A DNA stretch of 64,000 bases from Gammaproteobacteria bacterium (GTDB lineage: Bacteria; Pseudomonadota; Gammaproteobacteria; SZUA-140): assembly GCA_016716465.1 (NCBI GenBank), contig JADJWH010000006.1, forward strand, positions 124,001 to 188,000. The letters are read 5' to 3'. Of the stretch, positions 17,292-27,575 are shown piece by piece. The notes beneath the pieces were generated by a model, which saw only the letters and a list, made by a program, of their open reading frames with translations, searched no databases and was not told the DNA's origin. The number at the start of each line of letters is the position of its first letter. The first letter of the stretch is position 1. The translations under genes were made by a program, and so were the position numbers.

Positions 17292-17450
17292 GTAAGAGCA
17301 AGGAGGCGGGGCTGATTCTGGCGAACTGACGGGGGAGGCTTCGAGCCATAGGCGTAAGGCGTGAGGCGTGGGCCCGGATTCCGCTACGCTTCATCCGGGC
17401 TACATCCCTGCGAGTTTTTTCTTTAGCTTAACCCTGAGTCCTCAGTCCTG
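17279..17450. repeat. repeat block between DUF3108 and dcd
   Basis: Three repeat families are stacked in 170 bases: ACACAGGACTAAG (17280-17292), overlapping the DUF3108 stop codon; GGCGTAAGGCGTGAGGCGTG (17351-17370), a GTGAGGCGT-type direct repeat; a REP-like element CCCGGATTCCGC...CATCCGGGCTAC (17373-17403); and the inverse copy GAGTCCTCAGTCCTG (17436-17450) before the dcd stop. The outer pair mirrors the block at 7084-7270. Confidence 0.7.
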
Positions 17451-17455
17451 CTCGT

Positions 17456-18022
17456 TCACGTCCTCGGCAGCGTCACTCCCCGCTGCCCCTGGTACTTCCC
17501 GCCGCGGTCCTTGTACGAGGTCTCGCACACCTGGTCGGATTCGAAGAACAGCACCTGGGCCACGCCCTCGTTGGCGTAGATCTTCGCCGGCAGGGTGGTG
17601 GTGTTGGAGAATTCCAGCGTGACGTGGCCTTCCCATTCAGGCTCCAGCGGGGTGACGTTGACGATGATGCCGCAGCGCGCGTAGGTGGACTTGCCGAGGC
17701 AGATGGTCAGCACGCTGCGCGGGATGCGGAAATACTCCACCGTGCGCGCCAGCGCGAAGGAGTTGGGCGGGATGATGCAGACGTCCGACTTCAGGTCGAC
17801 GAAGCTGTTCGAGTCGAAGTTCTTGGGGTCGACCACCGCCGAGTTGATGTTGGTGAAGATCTTGAATTCGTCGGCGCAGCGGATATCGTAGCCGTAGCTC
17901 GAAGTCCCGTAGGAGATCACGCGACCGCCATGGTGCTCGCGGACCTGGCCCGGCTCGAAGGGCTCGATCATGCCGTGCTTGTGCGCCATTTCGCGGATCC
18001 AGCGGTCGGATTTGATGCTCAT
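17456..18022 (-). CDS. dcd: dCTP deaminase
   Basis: Deaminates dCTP to dUTP, supplying the dTMP pathway. The 188-residue trimeric-fold protein has the family blocks SYGYDIRC, NSFALARTVEY, GKSTYARCG and the catalytic-glutamate region TPLEPEWEGHVTLEFSNTT, ending KYQGQRGVTLPRT as in E. coli-type Dcd (about 193 aa). It lies downstream of mrp on the same strand; its 3' end faces the repeat block. Confidence 0.95.
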   Translation of the reverse strand: MSIKSDRWIREMAHKHGMIEPFEPGQVREHHGGRVISYGTSSYGYDIRCADEFKIFTNINSAVVDPKNFDSNSFVDLKSDVCIIPPNSFALARTVEYFRIPRSVLTICLGKSTYARCGIIVNVTPLEPEWEGHVTLEFSNTTTLPAKIYANEGVAQVLFFESDQVCETSYKDRGGKYQGQRGVTLPRT

Positions 18023-18067
18023 GTCGGTGACTGCTCCCTGTTTCTGTATCAGGTTTCGGTGTCGGCT

Positions 18068-19156
<1,089 letters not shown>

Positions 19157-19215
19157 GTCCGATCTCCTCTGCGTCCGGCGCCGGCGCGGCGCGCGGGTAA
19201 AAAACCAGGCGGAGC

Positions 19216-19282
19216 ATTCTACACCATCGCGTCCGCGGATACCGCCCGGACATGACCATCCCGCGGGCAACTGGGTTATAAT
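19216..19282. promoter_or_regulatory. divergent mrp/metG promoter region
   Basis: On the plus strand a perfect -10 box TATAAT (19277-19282) lies 53 bases before the metG ATG; on the minus strand TAGAAT (19221-19216) lies about 60 bases before mrp. Neither has a good -35 at the right distance (ATGACC at 19252 is 19 bases from TATAAT). Sequence match only. Confidence 0.4.
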
Positions 19283-19335
19283 ACCGCGATTTAGCGCCAT
19301 CCCGGCCCAAAAAAACACTCAAACGCGCCCACATC

Positions 19336-21441
19336 ATGCCCAGCCATCCGCCCCAGGCCCCGACCCGGAAGATCCTCGTCACCAGCGCGCTGCCCTACGC
19401 CAACGGCTCGATCCACCTCGGCCACCTGGTCGAATACGTCCAGACCGACATCTGGGTCCGCTTCCAGAAGATGCGCGGCCACGAGTGCTATTACGTCTGC
19501 GCGGACGACACCCACGGCACGCCGGTCATGCTGCGCGCCGAGCAGGAGGGGATCGCGCCGGAACAACTGATCGCGCGCATGCAACAGGAGCACCTGCGCG
19601 ATTTCACCGACTTCCACATCGGCTTTGACAATTACTACTCGACCAATTCGGAAGAAAACCGGGAACTGTCGCAGGAAATCTACCGCCGTCTCCGGCAGAA
19701 GGGGCTGATCGAGGTGCGCCCGATCGAGCAGTTCTACGACCCGGTGAAGGAGATGTTCCTGCCCGACCGCTACATCAAGGGGGAATGTCCGCGCTGTCAC
19801 GCCCCGGACCAGTACGGCGACGCCTGCGAGCGCTGCGGCGCCACTTACGACCCGACGGAACTGATCAATCCGGTGTCGGCCATCTCCGGCAGCACGCCGG
19901 TGCGGAAGCAATCGGAGCACCATTTCTTCCGGCTGAGCGAGTGCCGCGACTTCCTGCAGGACTGGGTGCGCCACGGGCGCCGCCGCGGCGCGGCCCCGCT
20001 GCAGGACGAGGCCCACAACAAGCTCGAGGAATGGTTCGACGCCGGCCTCCGGGACTGGGACATCTCGCGCGACGCGCCCTACTTCGGCTTCGAGATCCCC
20101 GACGCGCCCGGCAAGTTCCTCTACGTCTGGCTCGACGCCCCGGTCGGCTACATGGCGAGCTTCCGCAAGCTGTGCAGCCGCAAGGGCCTCGACTTCGACG
20201 AGTTCTGGGCGCATGACAGCACGGCCGAGCTGTATCACTTCATCGGCAAGGACATCCTCTACTTCCACGCGCTGTTCTGGCCGGCCACCCTGCACTTCTC
20301 CGGCTACCGCACCCCGGACCGCATCTTCGTCCACGGCTTCCTCACCGTGGACGGCCAGAAGATGTCCAAGTCGCGCGGCACCTTCATCACCGCGCGCTCG
20401 TTCCTGAACCACGTCGATCCCGAATATCTGCGCTATTACTTCGCCGCCAAGCTGAACGAGCGCATCGAGGACCTCGACCTCAACTTCGACGACTTCACCG
20501 CGCGCGTCAACAGCGACCTGGTCGGGAAATACATCAACATCGCCAGCCGCACCGCCGGCTTCATCAGCGACCGCTTCGGCGGCACGCTCGCCGCGCGCCC
20601 GGACGCCGACGGCGCCGCCCTGCTGGCGCGCATGCAGGGCGCGGCGGACGACATCGCCCGCGCCTACGAGGAGCGTCGTTATGGCGAGGCGGTGCGCCAG
20701 ATCATGGAGCTGGCGGACCAGGCCAACGCCTACATCAACGACCGCCAGCCCTGGCGCCTGGTCAAGGATCCCGCCGCGCTGGAACAGGCCCGGGAGGTGT
20801 GCAGCGTCGGCATCAACGCCTTTCGCCTGCTGACGCTGTACCTCAAGCCGATCCTGCCGCGCATGGCCGCCGCGGTGGAGGAATTTCTCGCCATCCCGCC
20901 GCTCGCGTGGCGGGACGCGGCGGAACTTCTCGCCGGGCACGCCATCAAAACGTATACGCATCTGGCCAAGCGGGTCGAGCGCGCGCAGATCGACGCCCTG
21001 ATCGGCGAAAACAAGGCGCAGCTGACGGCGACGGGGGGAGCGCCGCACAGCGAGACCCGACCCCAATCGGCCCGGGGAGCGGCCCAGCAGCACGATAACC
21101 CTCCCGCCCTTGAGACAATCAGTATCGACGACTTCACGCGCATAGACCTGCGGATCGCGCGGGTTCTGGCGGCGGAAGACGTCGAAGGCGCCGACAAGCT
21201 GCTGCGCCTGACGCTCGACATCGGCGGCGGCGAGACGCGGCAGGTGTTCGCGGGCATCAAGGGCAAGTACACGGCGGCCGAACTGATTGGACGCCACACC
21301 GTCGTGGTCGCCAACCTCGCGCCGCGCAAGATGCGCTTCGGCGTGTCCGAAGGCATGGTGCTCGCGGCGGGGCCGGGCGGCAAGGACCTGTGGCTGATCC
21401 AGCCCGACGCGGGCGCGCAGGCCGGCATGCGGGTGAAGTAG
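19336..21441 (+). CDS. metG: methionyl-tRNA synthetase
   Basis: Charges tRNA-Met. The 701-residue protein has the class I signatures HLGH (27-30) and KMSKS (342-346), the zinc knuckle CPRC...CERC (around 151-166) of the MetG1 type, and a C-terminal EMAP-like tRNA-binding domain beginning IDDFTRIDLRIARVLAAEDVEGADKLL, which supports dimerisation. A proline/glutamine-rich linker near 565-595 joins the parts. Full-length compared with E. coli (677). Divergent from mrp and upstream of rsx. Confidence 0.97.
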   Translation: MPSHPPQAPTRKILVTSALPYANGSIHLGHLVEYVQTDIWVRFQKMRGHECYYVCADDTHGTPVMLRAEQEGIAPEQLIARMQQEHLRDFTDFHIGFDNYYSTNSEENRELSQEIYRRLRQKGLIEVRPIEQFYDPVKEMFLPDRYIKGECPRCHAPDQYGDACERCGATYDPTELINPVSAISGSTPVRKQSEHHFFRLSECRDFLQDWVRHGRRRGAAPLQDEAHNKLEEWFDAGLRDWDISRDAPYFGFEIPDAPGKFLYVWLDAPVGYMASFRKLCSRKGLDFDEFWAHDSTAELYHFIGKDILYFHALFWPATLHFSGYRTPDRIFVHGFLTVDGQKMSKSRGTFITARSFLNHVDPEYLRYYFAAKLNERIEDLDLNFDDFTARVNSDLVGKYINIASRTAGFISDRFGGTLAARPDADGAALLARMQGAADDIARAYEERRYGEAVRQIMELADQANAYINDRQPWRLVKDPAALEQAREVCSVGINAFRLLTLYLKPILPRMAAAVEEFLAIPPLAWRDAAELLAGHAIKTYTHLAKRVERAQIDALIGENKAQLTATGGAPHSETRPQSARGAAQQHDNPPALETISIDDFTRIDLRIARVLAAEDVEGADKLLRLTLDIGGGETRQVFAGIKGKYTAAELIGRHTVVVANLAPRKMRFGVSEGMVLAAGPGGKDLWLIQPDAGAQAGMRVK

Positions 21442-21625
21442 CCGGACCGGAGCGCACGGACGCGCGCGATCGGTGCATTGCGAACTCGTGCCGGCCGCGG
21501 TCGTTATAACGGTTTTTTATACCGGACTTCTCCGGGCTTATATGCATATTCGATTCACCGGCTCAACCGAGATCAGATAAAATGCACGAACCCATGAAGT
21601 CAGCGCCGATCCGTCTTCCCCCGCC

Positions 21626-22207
21626 ATGACCGAGTACGTCCTCATCCTCGTCAGCACCGTCCTGGTCAACAACTTCGTCCTGACCAAGTTTCTCGGCCTG
21701 TGCCCGTTCATGGGCGTGTCGCGGAAACTGGAGACCGCCGTCGGCATGGGGCTCGCGACCACCTTCGTGCTGACGCTGTCCTCGGTGTGCAGCTACCTGA
21801 CCGACACCTACCTGCTCGCCCCGCTGGGACTGGAATACCTGCGCACCATCACCTTCATCCTGGTGATCGCCGCCGTGGTGCAGTTCACCGAGATGGTGAT
21901 CCACAAGACCAGCCCGGTGCTGTATCAGGTGCTCGGCATCTTCCTGCCGCTGATCACCACCAACTGCGCGGTGCTCGGCGTCGCCCTGCTCAACGTCAAG
22001 CAGGAATACGGCTTCCTCGAATCTGCCGTCTACGGCTTCGGGGCGTCGGTGGGCTTCTCGCTCGTGCTGATCCTGTTCGCCGCCATGCGCGAGCGCATCG
22101 CGGCGGCGGACGTGCCGCTGTCCTTCCGCGGACCGCCCATCGCGCTGATCACCGCCGGACTGATGGCGCTGGCGTTCATGGGCTTCACCGGACTGATCCG
22201 GGAGTAA
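21626..22207 (+). CDS. rsxA: Rsx/Rnf complex membrane subunit A
   Basis: Six-helix inner-membrane subunit (193 aa) of the Rnf-type electron-transport complex. It begins TEYVLILVSTVLVNNFVLTKFLGLCPFMGVS and has the mirrored Cys in ITTNCAVLG; these two cysteines ligate the intramembrane [2Fe-2S] centre shared with subunit E. Rsx reduces the SoxR sensor in E. coli; Rnf supports nitrogenase or uses ion gradients elsewhere. First gene of rsxABCDGE-nth. The 184-base gap to metG shows no clear promoter. Confidence 0.95.
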   Translation: MTEYVLILVSTVLVNNFVLTKFLGLCPFMGVSRKLETAVGMGLATTFVLTLSSVCSYLTDTYLLAPLGLEYLRTITFILVIAAVVQFTEMVIHKTSPVLYQVLGIFLPLITTNCAVLGVALLNVKQEYGFLESAVYGFGASVGFSLVLILFAAMRERIAAADVPLSFRGPPIALITAGLMALAFMGFTGLIRE

Positions 22208-22213
22208 TCACGC

Positions 22214-22768
22214 ATGATCGCCGCCATCATCGCCCTCAGCGTGCTCGCGGTCGTGTTCGGCCTCACCCTGGGGTATGCCGCCATCCGCTTCAAGGTGGAG
22301 GGCGACCCGCTGGTCGACCGCATCGACGCGCTGCTGCCGCAGACGCAGTGCGGCCAGTGCGGCTTTCCGGGCTGCCGCCCCTATGCCCAGGCGATCGCCG
22401 GCGGGAAGGCCGACATCAACCAGTGCCCGCCCGGCGGCGAGGCCACCATCATAGCCCTGGCCGACCTGCTCGACCGCGACCCGAAGCCGCTCAACCCGGA
22501 CAACGGCGTGGAAAAACCCAAGACCGTGGCGGTCATCGACGAGCAGCGCTGCATCGGCTGCACGCTGTGCATCCAGGCCTGCCCGGTGGACGCCATCGTC
22601 GGCGCGGCGAAACACATGCACACCGTGATCGCGGAGGAGTGCACGGGCTGCAACCTGTGCGTGCCGCCGTGCCCGGTCGACTGCATCGACATGGTGCCGG
22701 TCAAGCAGCACATCCTGGCCTGGAAGTGGCCCTATCCGGAACAGAAGACGGCGGGACAGGCATCGTGA
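22214..22768 (+). CDS. rsxB: Rsx/Rnf complex ferredoxin-like subunit B
   Basis: Iron-sulfur subunit (184 aa) anchored by one N-terminal helix (AAIIALSVLAVVFGLTLGYAA). A Cys cluster CGQCGFPGC binds one [4Fe-4S], and two ferredoxin motifs, CIGCTLCIQACPVD and CTGCNLCVPPCPVD, bind two more. The short C-terminal tail is typical of gammaproteobacteria. It starts seven bases after rsxA, and its stop overlaps the rsxC GTG start (GTGA). Confidence 0.95.
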   Translation: MIAAIIALSVLAVVFGLTLGYAAIRFKVEGDPLVDRIDALLPQTQCGQCGFPGCRPYAQAIAGGKADINQCPPGGEATIIALADLLDRDPKPLNPDNGVEKPKTVAVIDEQRCIGCTLCIQACPVDAIVGAAKHMHTVIAEECTGCNLCVPPCPVDCIDMVPVKQHILAWKWPYPEQKTAGQAS

Positions 22769-24387
22769 TCGGCGCCCTCAAGCGCCGCCTGTGGTCATTC
22801 CACGGCGGGGTCCATCCGGTGCAGCACAAGCACGTCTCGACCCATCTGCCCATCCAGCAGCCGCGTCTGCCCCGGCGCATCGTCCTGCCGCTGCACCAGC
22901 ACATCGGCGAGTCGGCGGAATCGCTGGTGCGGGTCGGGGAGCGCGTGCTGAAGGGGCAGATGATCGCCCATGCCAGCGGCTACGTCAGCGCGCCGGTGCA
23001 TGCCTCGACCTCGGGCACGGTGGTCGAGATCGGCGAGGCGCCGATCCCGCATCCGTCCGGACTGTCCGCCCCCTGCATCGTCATCGAGCCCGACGGCGAA
23101 GAGCGCTGGATCGAGCACGGCCCGGTGGAAAATTACCGCGATCTGCCGCCGAGCGCCCTGCGCAACCTGATCCGCGAGGCCGGCATCGTCGGCCTCGGCG
23201 GCGCCGGCTTCCCCTCCTACATCAAGCTCAATCCCGGCCACCACAAGACGATCAAGACGCTGATACTGAACGGCGTCGAATGCGAGCCGTTCATCACCTG
23301 CGACGACATGCTGATGCGGGAGCGCGCGGACGCTATCCGCGGCGGCATCGAGATCATCCGCCACGCCCTGCAGGCCGAGGAATGCCTGATCGCCATCGAG
23401 GACAACAAGCCCGCGGCCTACGAGGCGATGCGCCGGGCGGTCGCGGGCATGGACAAGGTCGAGGCGGTGCAGGTGCCGACCCTGTATCCCCAGGGCAGCG
23501 AGAAGCAGCTGGTCAGGGTGCTGACCGGCAAGGAAGTGCCGCGCGACGGCCTGTGCCTGAACGTCGGCGTCGTCTGCGTCAACGTGGGCACGGCCGCCGC
23601 GGTGCACCGCGCCATCCATCTCGGCGAGCCGCTGATCTCCCGCATCGTCACGGTCACCGGCGGCGCCGTCGGCCGGCCCTGCAATATGGAGGTGCTGATC
23701 GGGACGCCGATGAACGAGCTGATCGGCCAGTGCGACGGCAACATCAATCGCATCGACCGCCTGATCATGGGCGGCCCGATGATGGGGTTCGCGCTGCACC
23801 GGACCGACCTGCCGGTGATCAAGACCACCAACTGCGTGCTGGCCGCGACCGCGCACGACCTGCCGCCGGTCAAGCCGGTGATGCCGTGCATCCGCTGCGG
23901 CGCCTGCGCCGACGCCTGTCCGGTGAACCTGCTCCCGCAGCAGCTCTACTGGCACGCCAAGACCAAGAACCTGGACAAGGCGCAGGAATACGACCTGTTC
24001 GACTGCATCGAATGCGGCGCGTGCTCCTATGTCTGCCCGAGCAACATCCCGCTGGTACAATACTTCCGCTACGCCAAGGGCGACATCTGGACGCGCGAGC
24101 GCGAGAAGGAAAAGGCCGAGCTGGCGCGCCGACGTCACGACAGCCGCCAGAAGCGGCTCGAGCGCGAGAAGGCTGAACGCGAGGCCAAGCGCCAGCAGAA
24201 GAAATCCGCCCTCGATGCCGCCGCCATGGCAGAGAAAGGCCAGGAGGCGGCGGCGGCCGCCCAGCAGCAGGCCGAGTCGCGCCGCGACGCCGCCCTAAGG
24301 GAAGCGGAGAAGCGCCGCGGCGAAGGCTGGCAGGGACACAAGGACGACACCGACCGCCCGCGGGAGAGCAATCGCGAGTCGAACTAG
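22765..24387 (+). CDS. rsxC: Rsx/Rnf complex NADH-binding subunit C
   Basis: Peripheral subunit (540 aa) that takes electrons from NADH through FMN and two [4Fe-4S] clusters. The start is GTG 22765, in a GTGA overlap with rsxB. Landmarks are the N-terminal FHGGVHP, the Gly-rich GLGGAGFPSYIKL near 137-149, the NGVECEPFITCDD block and paired motifs CIRCGACADACP and CIECGACSYVCP. The tail (about 435-540) is a charged Lys/Glu/Ala coiled coil, shorter than the long repeats of E. coli RsxC (740 aa). Confidence 0.95.
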   Translation: MIGALKRRLWSFHGGVHPVQHKHVSTHLPIQQPRLPRRIVLPLHQHIGESAESLVRVGERVLKGQMIAHASGYVSAPVHASTSGTVVEIGEAPIPHPSGLSAPCIVIEPDGEERWIEHGPVENYRDLPPSALRNLIREAGIVGLGGAGFPSYIKLNPGHHKTIKTLILNGVECEPFITCDDMLMRERADAIRGGIEIIRHALQAEECLIAIEDNKPAAYEAMRRAVAGMDKVEAVQVPTLYPQGSEKQLVRVLTGKEVPRDGLCLNVGVVCVNVGTAAAVHRAIHLGEPLISRIVTVTGGAVGRPCNMEVLIGTPMNELIGQCDGNINRIDRLIMGGPMMGFALHRTDLPVIKTTNCVLAATAHDLPPVKPVMPCIRCGACADACPVNLLPQQLYWHAKTKNLDKAQEYDLFDCIECGACSYVCPSNIPLVQYFRYAKGDIWTREREKEKAELARRRHDSRQKRLEREKAEREAKRQQKKSALDAAAMAEKGQEAAAAAQQQAESRRDAALREAEKRRGEGWQGHKDDTDRPRESNRESN

Positions 24388-24429
24388 ACGGACGCCGCCG
24401 GCGCGCGGCCACGCACCATAACAATAACC

Positions 24430-25506
24430 ATGCCACTCACGACATCGTCCTCCCCCCATACCAGGGCTCCGGCCTCGGTCACCGCGGTCATGCTGCAGGT
24501 GCTGCTCGCCCTCGTCCCCGGCATCGTGGCCTATGTGTGGTTCTTCGGCTGGGGCGTCATCATCAACATCACCATCGCGGCCGCGGCGGCGGTGGCCGCC
24601 GAGTCCGTCATGCTGATGATCCGCCGGCGCCCGCTACGACAGTACCTCGGCGACTGCAGCGCCCTGGTAACCGCCTTGCTGCTGGGACTGGCCCTGCCGC
24701 CGCTGTCGCCGTGGTGGCTGACCGTCATCGGCGTCTTCTTCGCCATCGTGATCGCCAAGCAACTGTACGGCGGACTGGGTTTCAATCCCTTCAACCCGGC
24801 GATGGTCGGCTACGTGGTCCTGCTGGTCTCCTTCCCGGTCGAGATGACCAGTTGGCTGCCCATAAGCACCTTCAGCAGCTATGAGATGAATTTCGCCGAG
24901 ACGGCCGCCTTCATCTTCGGCGGCCAGTTGCCGCCCGGGATCACCTTCGACGCCCTGACCGAGGCCACGCCGCTCGACACCCTGAAAAACAACCTCGGCC
25001 AGGGCAATACCGTGGCCGAGATCCGCGCCCAGCTGGGTCTCGACGATGTGACCAGCCTGCTGCTCAGCGTCATCCCGATCTTCGGCGCGATCGGCGGCAA
25101 GGGCTGGGAATGGGTCAACGCGGGCTTCCTGCTCGGCGGCCTGTGGCTGATGTACCGCAAGATCATCGGCTGGCAGATCCCGGTCGCGATGCTCGGCGCC
25201 CTGGCGCTGATCTCCGGCGCGTTCGCCTTCTACGACCCCGAGCACCACGCCTCGCCGCTGTTCCACCTGTTCAGCGGCTCGGTCATGCTCGGCGCTTTCT
25301 TCATCGCCACCGATCCAGTCACCGCCGCCGCCAGCCCCACCGGCCGCCTGGTCTACGGCGCCGGCATCGGCATCCTCGTGTACGTCATCCGTGTGCTGGG
25401 CGGCTATCCCGACAGCATCGCCTTCTCGGTGCTGCTGATGAACATGGTCGTGCCGATCATCGACGATCACTTCAAGCCCCGCGTGTTCGGGCACGGCAGG
25501 AAGTAG
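24430..25506 (+). CDS. rsxD: Rsx/Rnf complex membrane subunit D
   Basis: Polytopic flavoprotein subunit (358 aa), homologous to NqrB. About ten hydrophobic segments, with GGLGFNPFNPAMVGYVVLLVSFP in the middle. The covalent-FMN threonine is probably in the EATPL motif near residue 178. The ending GYPDSIAFSVLLMNMVVPIIDDHFKPRVFG is highly characteristic. It follows rsxC by 42 bases and precedes rsxG by five. Confidence 0.94.
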   Translation: MPLTTSSSPHTRAPASVTAVMLQVLLALVPGIVAYVWFFGWGVIINITIAAAAAVAAESVMLMIRRRPLRQYLGDCSALVTALLLGLALPPLSPWWLTVIGVFFAIVIAKQLYGGLGFNPFNPAMVGYVVLLVSFPVEMTSWLPISTFSSYEMNFAETAAFIFGGQLPPGITFDALTEATPLDTLKNNLGQGNTVAEIRAQLGLDDVTSLLLSVIPIFGAIGGKGWEWVNAGFLLGGLWLMYRKIIGWQIPVAMLGALALISGAFAFYDPEHHASPLFHLFSGSVMLGAFFIATDPVTAAASPTGRLVYGAGIGILVYVIRVLGGYPDSIAFSVLLMNMVVPIIDDHFKPRVFGHGRK

Positions 25507-25511
25507 CACCC

Positions 25512-26174
25512 GTGCTGCTGCGTCACATGGCGATCACGGCTGCATTGCTCGGCGCCTTCGCCGTGCTCGGCACCGCGCTCGTGGCCCTGACCGAGAACGA
25601 CACCCGCGACCTGATCGCGCAGAACGAGCGCGAGGCCCTGCGCCGCAAGCTCAACGAGGTCATCCCGAAGGACGCCTACGACAACAGCATCACCACCGAC
25701 ACCGTCGAGGCGACCTCGAAACCCATGCTCGGCAGCGCGAAGCCGATGACGGTGTACCGCGCGCGCAAGCAGGGCGCGCCCGTGGCCGCGGTCATGACCA
25801 CGGTGGCGCCCGACGGCTACACCGGGGCGATCACCCTGCTCGTGGCCGTGCGCTACCAGGAGGAAACCATCATGGGCGTGCGGGTAATCCACCACCGGGA
25901 AACCCCGGGGCTGGGCGACTGGATCGACGCCGAACGCTCGGACTGGATCAGCCATTTCACGGGCCATTCCCTGTCAGACCCCGACGAACTGGGCTGGCGC
26001 GTCGTCAAGGACGGCGGCATCTTCGACCAGTTCACCGGGGCGACGATCACCCCGCGCGCGGTGGTCAAGGCGGTGCACAACAGCTTAAAATACTTCCACG
26101 CACACAAAGACGAACTGTTCGGAAACGAAGCGGCCGCGGACGGCGCGGCGGGAGGCGAGCATGGCGCAGAATAA
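25512..26174 (+). CDS. rsxG: Rsx/Rnf complex FMN-bearing subunit G
   Basis: Periplasm-facing flavoprotein (220 aa from GTG 25512, or 215 from ATG 25527) with one N-terminal membrane helix (AITAALLGAFAVLGTALVAL). The flavinylation motif reads TGATIT near the C-terminus (DQFTGATITPRAVV), where Thr takes FMN covalently through an ApbE-type transferase not present in this window. TPGLGDWID is also conserved. Its 3' end overlaps rsxE by 14 bases. Confidence 0.93.
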   Translation: MLLRHMAITAALLGAFAVLGTALVALTENDTRDLIAQNEREALRRKLNEVIPKDAYDNSITTDTVEATSKPMLGSAKPMTVYRARKQGAPVAAVMTTVAPDGYTGAITLLVAVRYQEETIMGVRVIHHRETPGLGDWIDAERSDWISHFTGHSLSDPDELGWRVVKDGGIFDQFTGATITPRAVVKAVHNSLKYFHAHKDELFGNEAAADGAAGGEHGAE

Positions 26175-26850
26175 TTTCGCGGGCATCGCGCGGGACGGAC
26201 TGTGGAACAACAACCCGGCGCTGGTGCAGATCCTCGGCCTGTGCCCCCTGCTGGCGGTGACCAATACCACGATCAACGGGATCGGACTCGGCCTGGCCAC
26301 CATGATGACGCTGGTGATCTCAAACGGCATCGTCTCCCTGATCCGCAACTGGGTCACCCCGGAAATCCGGCTGCCGGTGTTCGTGCTCGTCATCGCCTGC
26401 ATCGTCACCGTCATCGAGCTGGCGATGAACGCCTACTTCCATGAACTCTACAACCTGCTCGGCATCTTCATCGCGCTGATCGTCACCAACTGCAACATCA
26501 TCGCGCGCGCCGAGGCCTTCGCTTCGCGCAATCCGCTGCTGCCCGCGCTGTTCGACGGACTGATGATGGGCACCGGCTTCCTGCTCGTGCTGGTCACGCT
26601 CGGCGCCATGCGGGAGATGATCGGCTCCGGGACCCTGTTCGCCAACGCCCACCTGATGTTCGGCGAGGGCGCGCGCGGCCTCACGGTCAGGCTCGGGGAT
26701 TATCACGGCATGCTGCTCGCGATCCTGCCGCCGGGCGCCTTCATCGGACTCGGCCTGCTGATCGCGCTGAAGAACGCCATCGACCGGCGTCGCGCCGAAC
26801 GCAGGACCGCCCCCGCCGCCGTCACCGCGCCGGAACCGCATGCCGTTTGA
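26161..26850 (+). CDS. rsxE: Rsx/Rnf complex membrane subunit E
   Basis: Six-helix partner of RsxA (229 aa). It begins with FAGIARDGLWNNNPALVQILGLCPLLAVT and has VTNCNIIARAEAFASRN; the two cysteines complete the intramembrane iron-sulfur site with RsxA. The C-terminus is Arg/Ala rich. Last Rsx gene, with nth 35 bases downstream, the conserved rsx-nth order of enterobacteria and pseudomonads. Confidence 0.95.
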   Translation: MAQNNFAGIARDGLWNNNPALVQILGLCPLLAVTNTTINGIGLGLATMMTLVISNGIVSLIRNWVTPEIRLPVFVLVIACIVTVIELAMNAYFHELYNLLGIFIALIVTNCNIIARAEAFASRNPLLPALFDGLMMGTGFLLVLVTLGAMREMIGSGTLFANAHLMFGEGARGLTVRLGDYHGMLLAILPPGAFIGLGLLIALKNAIDRRRAERRTAPAAVTAPEPHAV

Positions 26851-26885
26851 GCCGGCCCCGTTGATCCCTTGATCATGTCCGCCGC

Positions 26886-27560
26886 ATGAACGCCCGGCAG
26901 CGCCGCGCCCTGTTCACGCGCCTGAAGGAAGCCAATCCCAGCCCCACCACCGAGCTCCACTACGCCACGCCGTTCCAGTTGCTGATCGCCGTGATCCTGT
27001 CCGCGCAGGCGACCGACAAGGGCGTCAACAAGGCCACCCCGGCGCTGTTCCGCGCCGCGCCCACCCCGGCCGCCATGCTGGCGCTGGGCGAGCAGGGCTT
27101 GAAGGAATACATCAAGACCATCGGCCTGTTCAACACCAAGGCGGGCAACATCCTCAAGACCTGCCGGCTGCTGGTCGAGCGTCACGGCGGCGAGGTGCCG
27201 CGCGAGCGCGCCGCGCTGGAGGCCCTGCCCGGGGTCGGCCGCAAGACCGCCAACGTCATCCTCAACACCGCCTTCGGCGAGCCCACGATCGCGGTGGACA
27301 CGCACATCTTCCGCCTCGCCAACCGTACCGGGCTCGCGCCCGGCAAGAACGTGCTGGAGGTGGAAAAGGCGCTGCTGCGCGCGGTGCCGCCCGAGTTCCG
27401 CCAGGACGCCCATCACTGGCTGATCCTGCACGGGCGCTACGTCTGCACCGCGCGCCGCCCGCACTGCGCGAGCTGCATCATCGCGGACCTGTGCGAATAT
27501 CCCCACAAGGAAACCGCCGAGCCCGCGGCCGCGCCGGCCCGCGCCACGCGGCGGGCCTGA
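26886..27560 (+). CDS. nth: endonuclease III
   Basis: DNA glycosylase/AP lyase that removes oxidised pyrimidines. The 224-residue protein has the helix-hairpin-helix LPGVGRKTANV with the Schiff-base lysine, the catalytic Asp in AVDTHIFRL, and the [4Fe-4S] loop C-x6-C-x2-C-x5-C (CTARRPHCASCIIADLC). The short Ala-rich tail after the cluster is extra compared with E. coli (211 aa). Co-located with rsx, consistent with shared response to oxidative stress, though that is inference. Confidence 0.96.
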   Translation: MNARQRRALFTRLKEANPSPTTELHYATPFQLLIAVILSAQATDKGVNKATPALFRAAPTPAAMLALGEQGLKEYIKTIGLFNTKAGNILKTCRLLVERHGGEVPRERAALEALPGVGRKTANVILNTAFGEPTIAVDTHIFRLANRTGLAPGKNVLEVEKALLRAVPPEFRQDAHHWLILHGRYVCTARRPHCASCIIADLCEYPHKETAEPAAAPARATRRA

Positions 27561-27575
27561 GACGGAGCCGAACCC

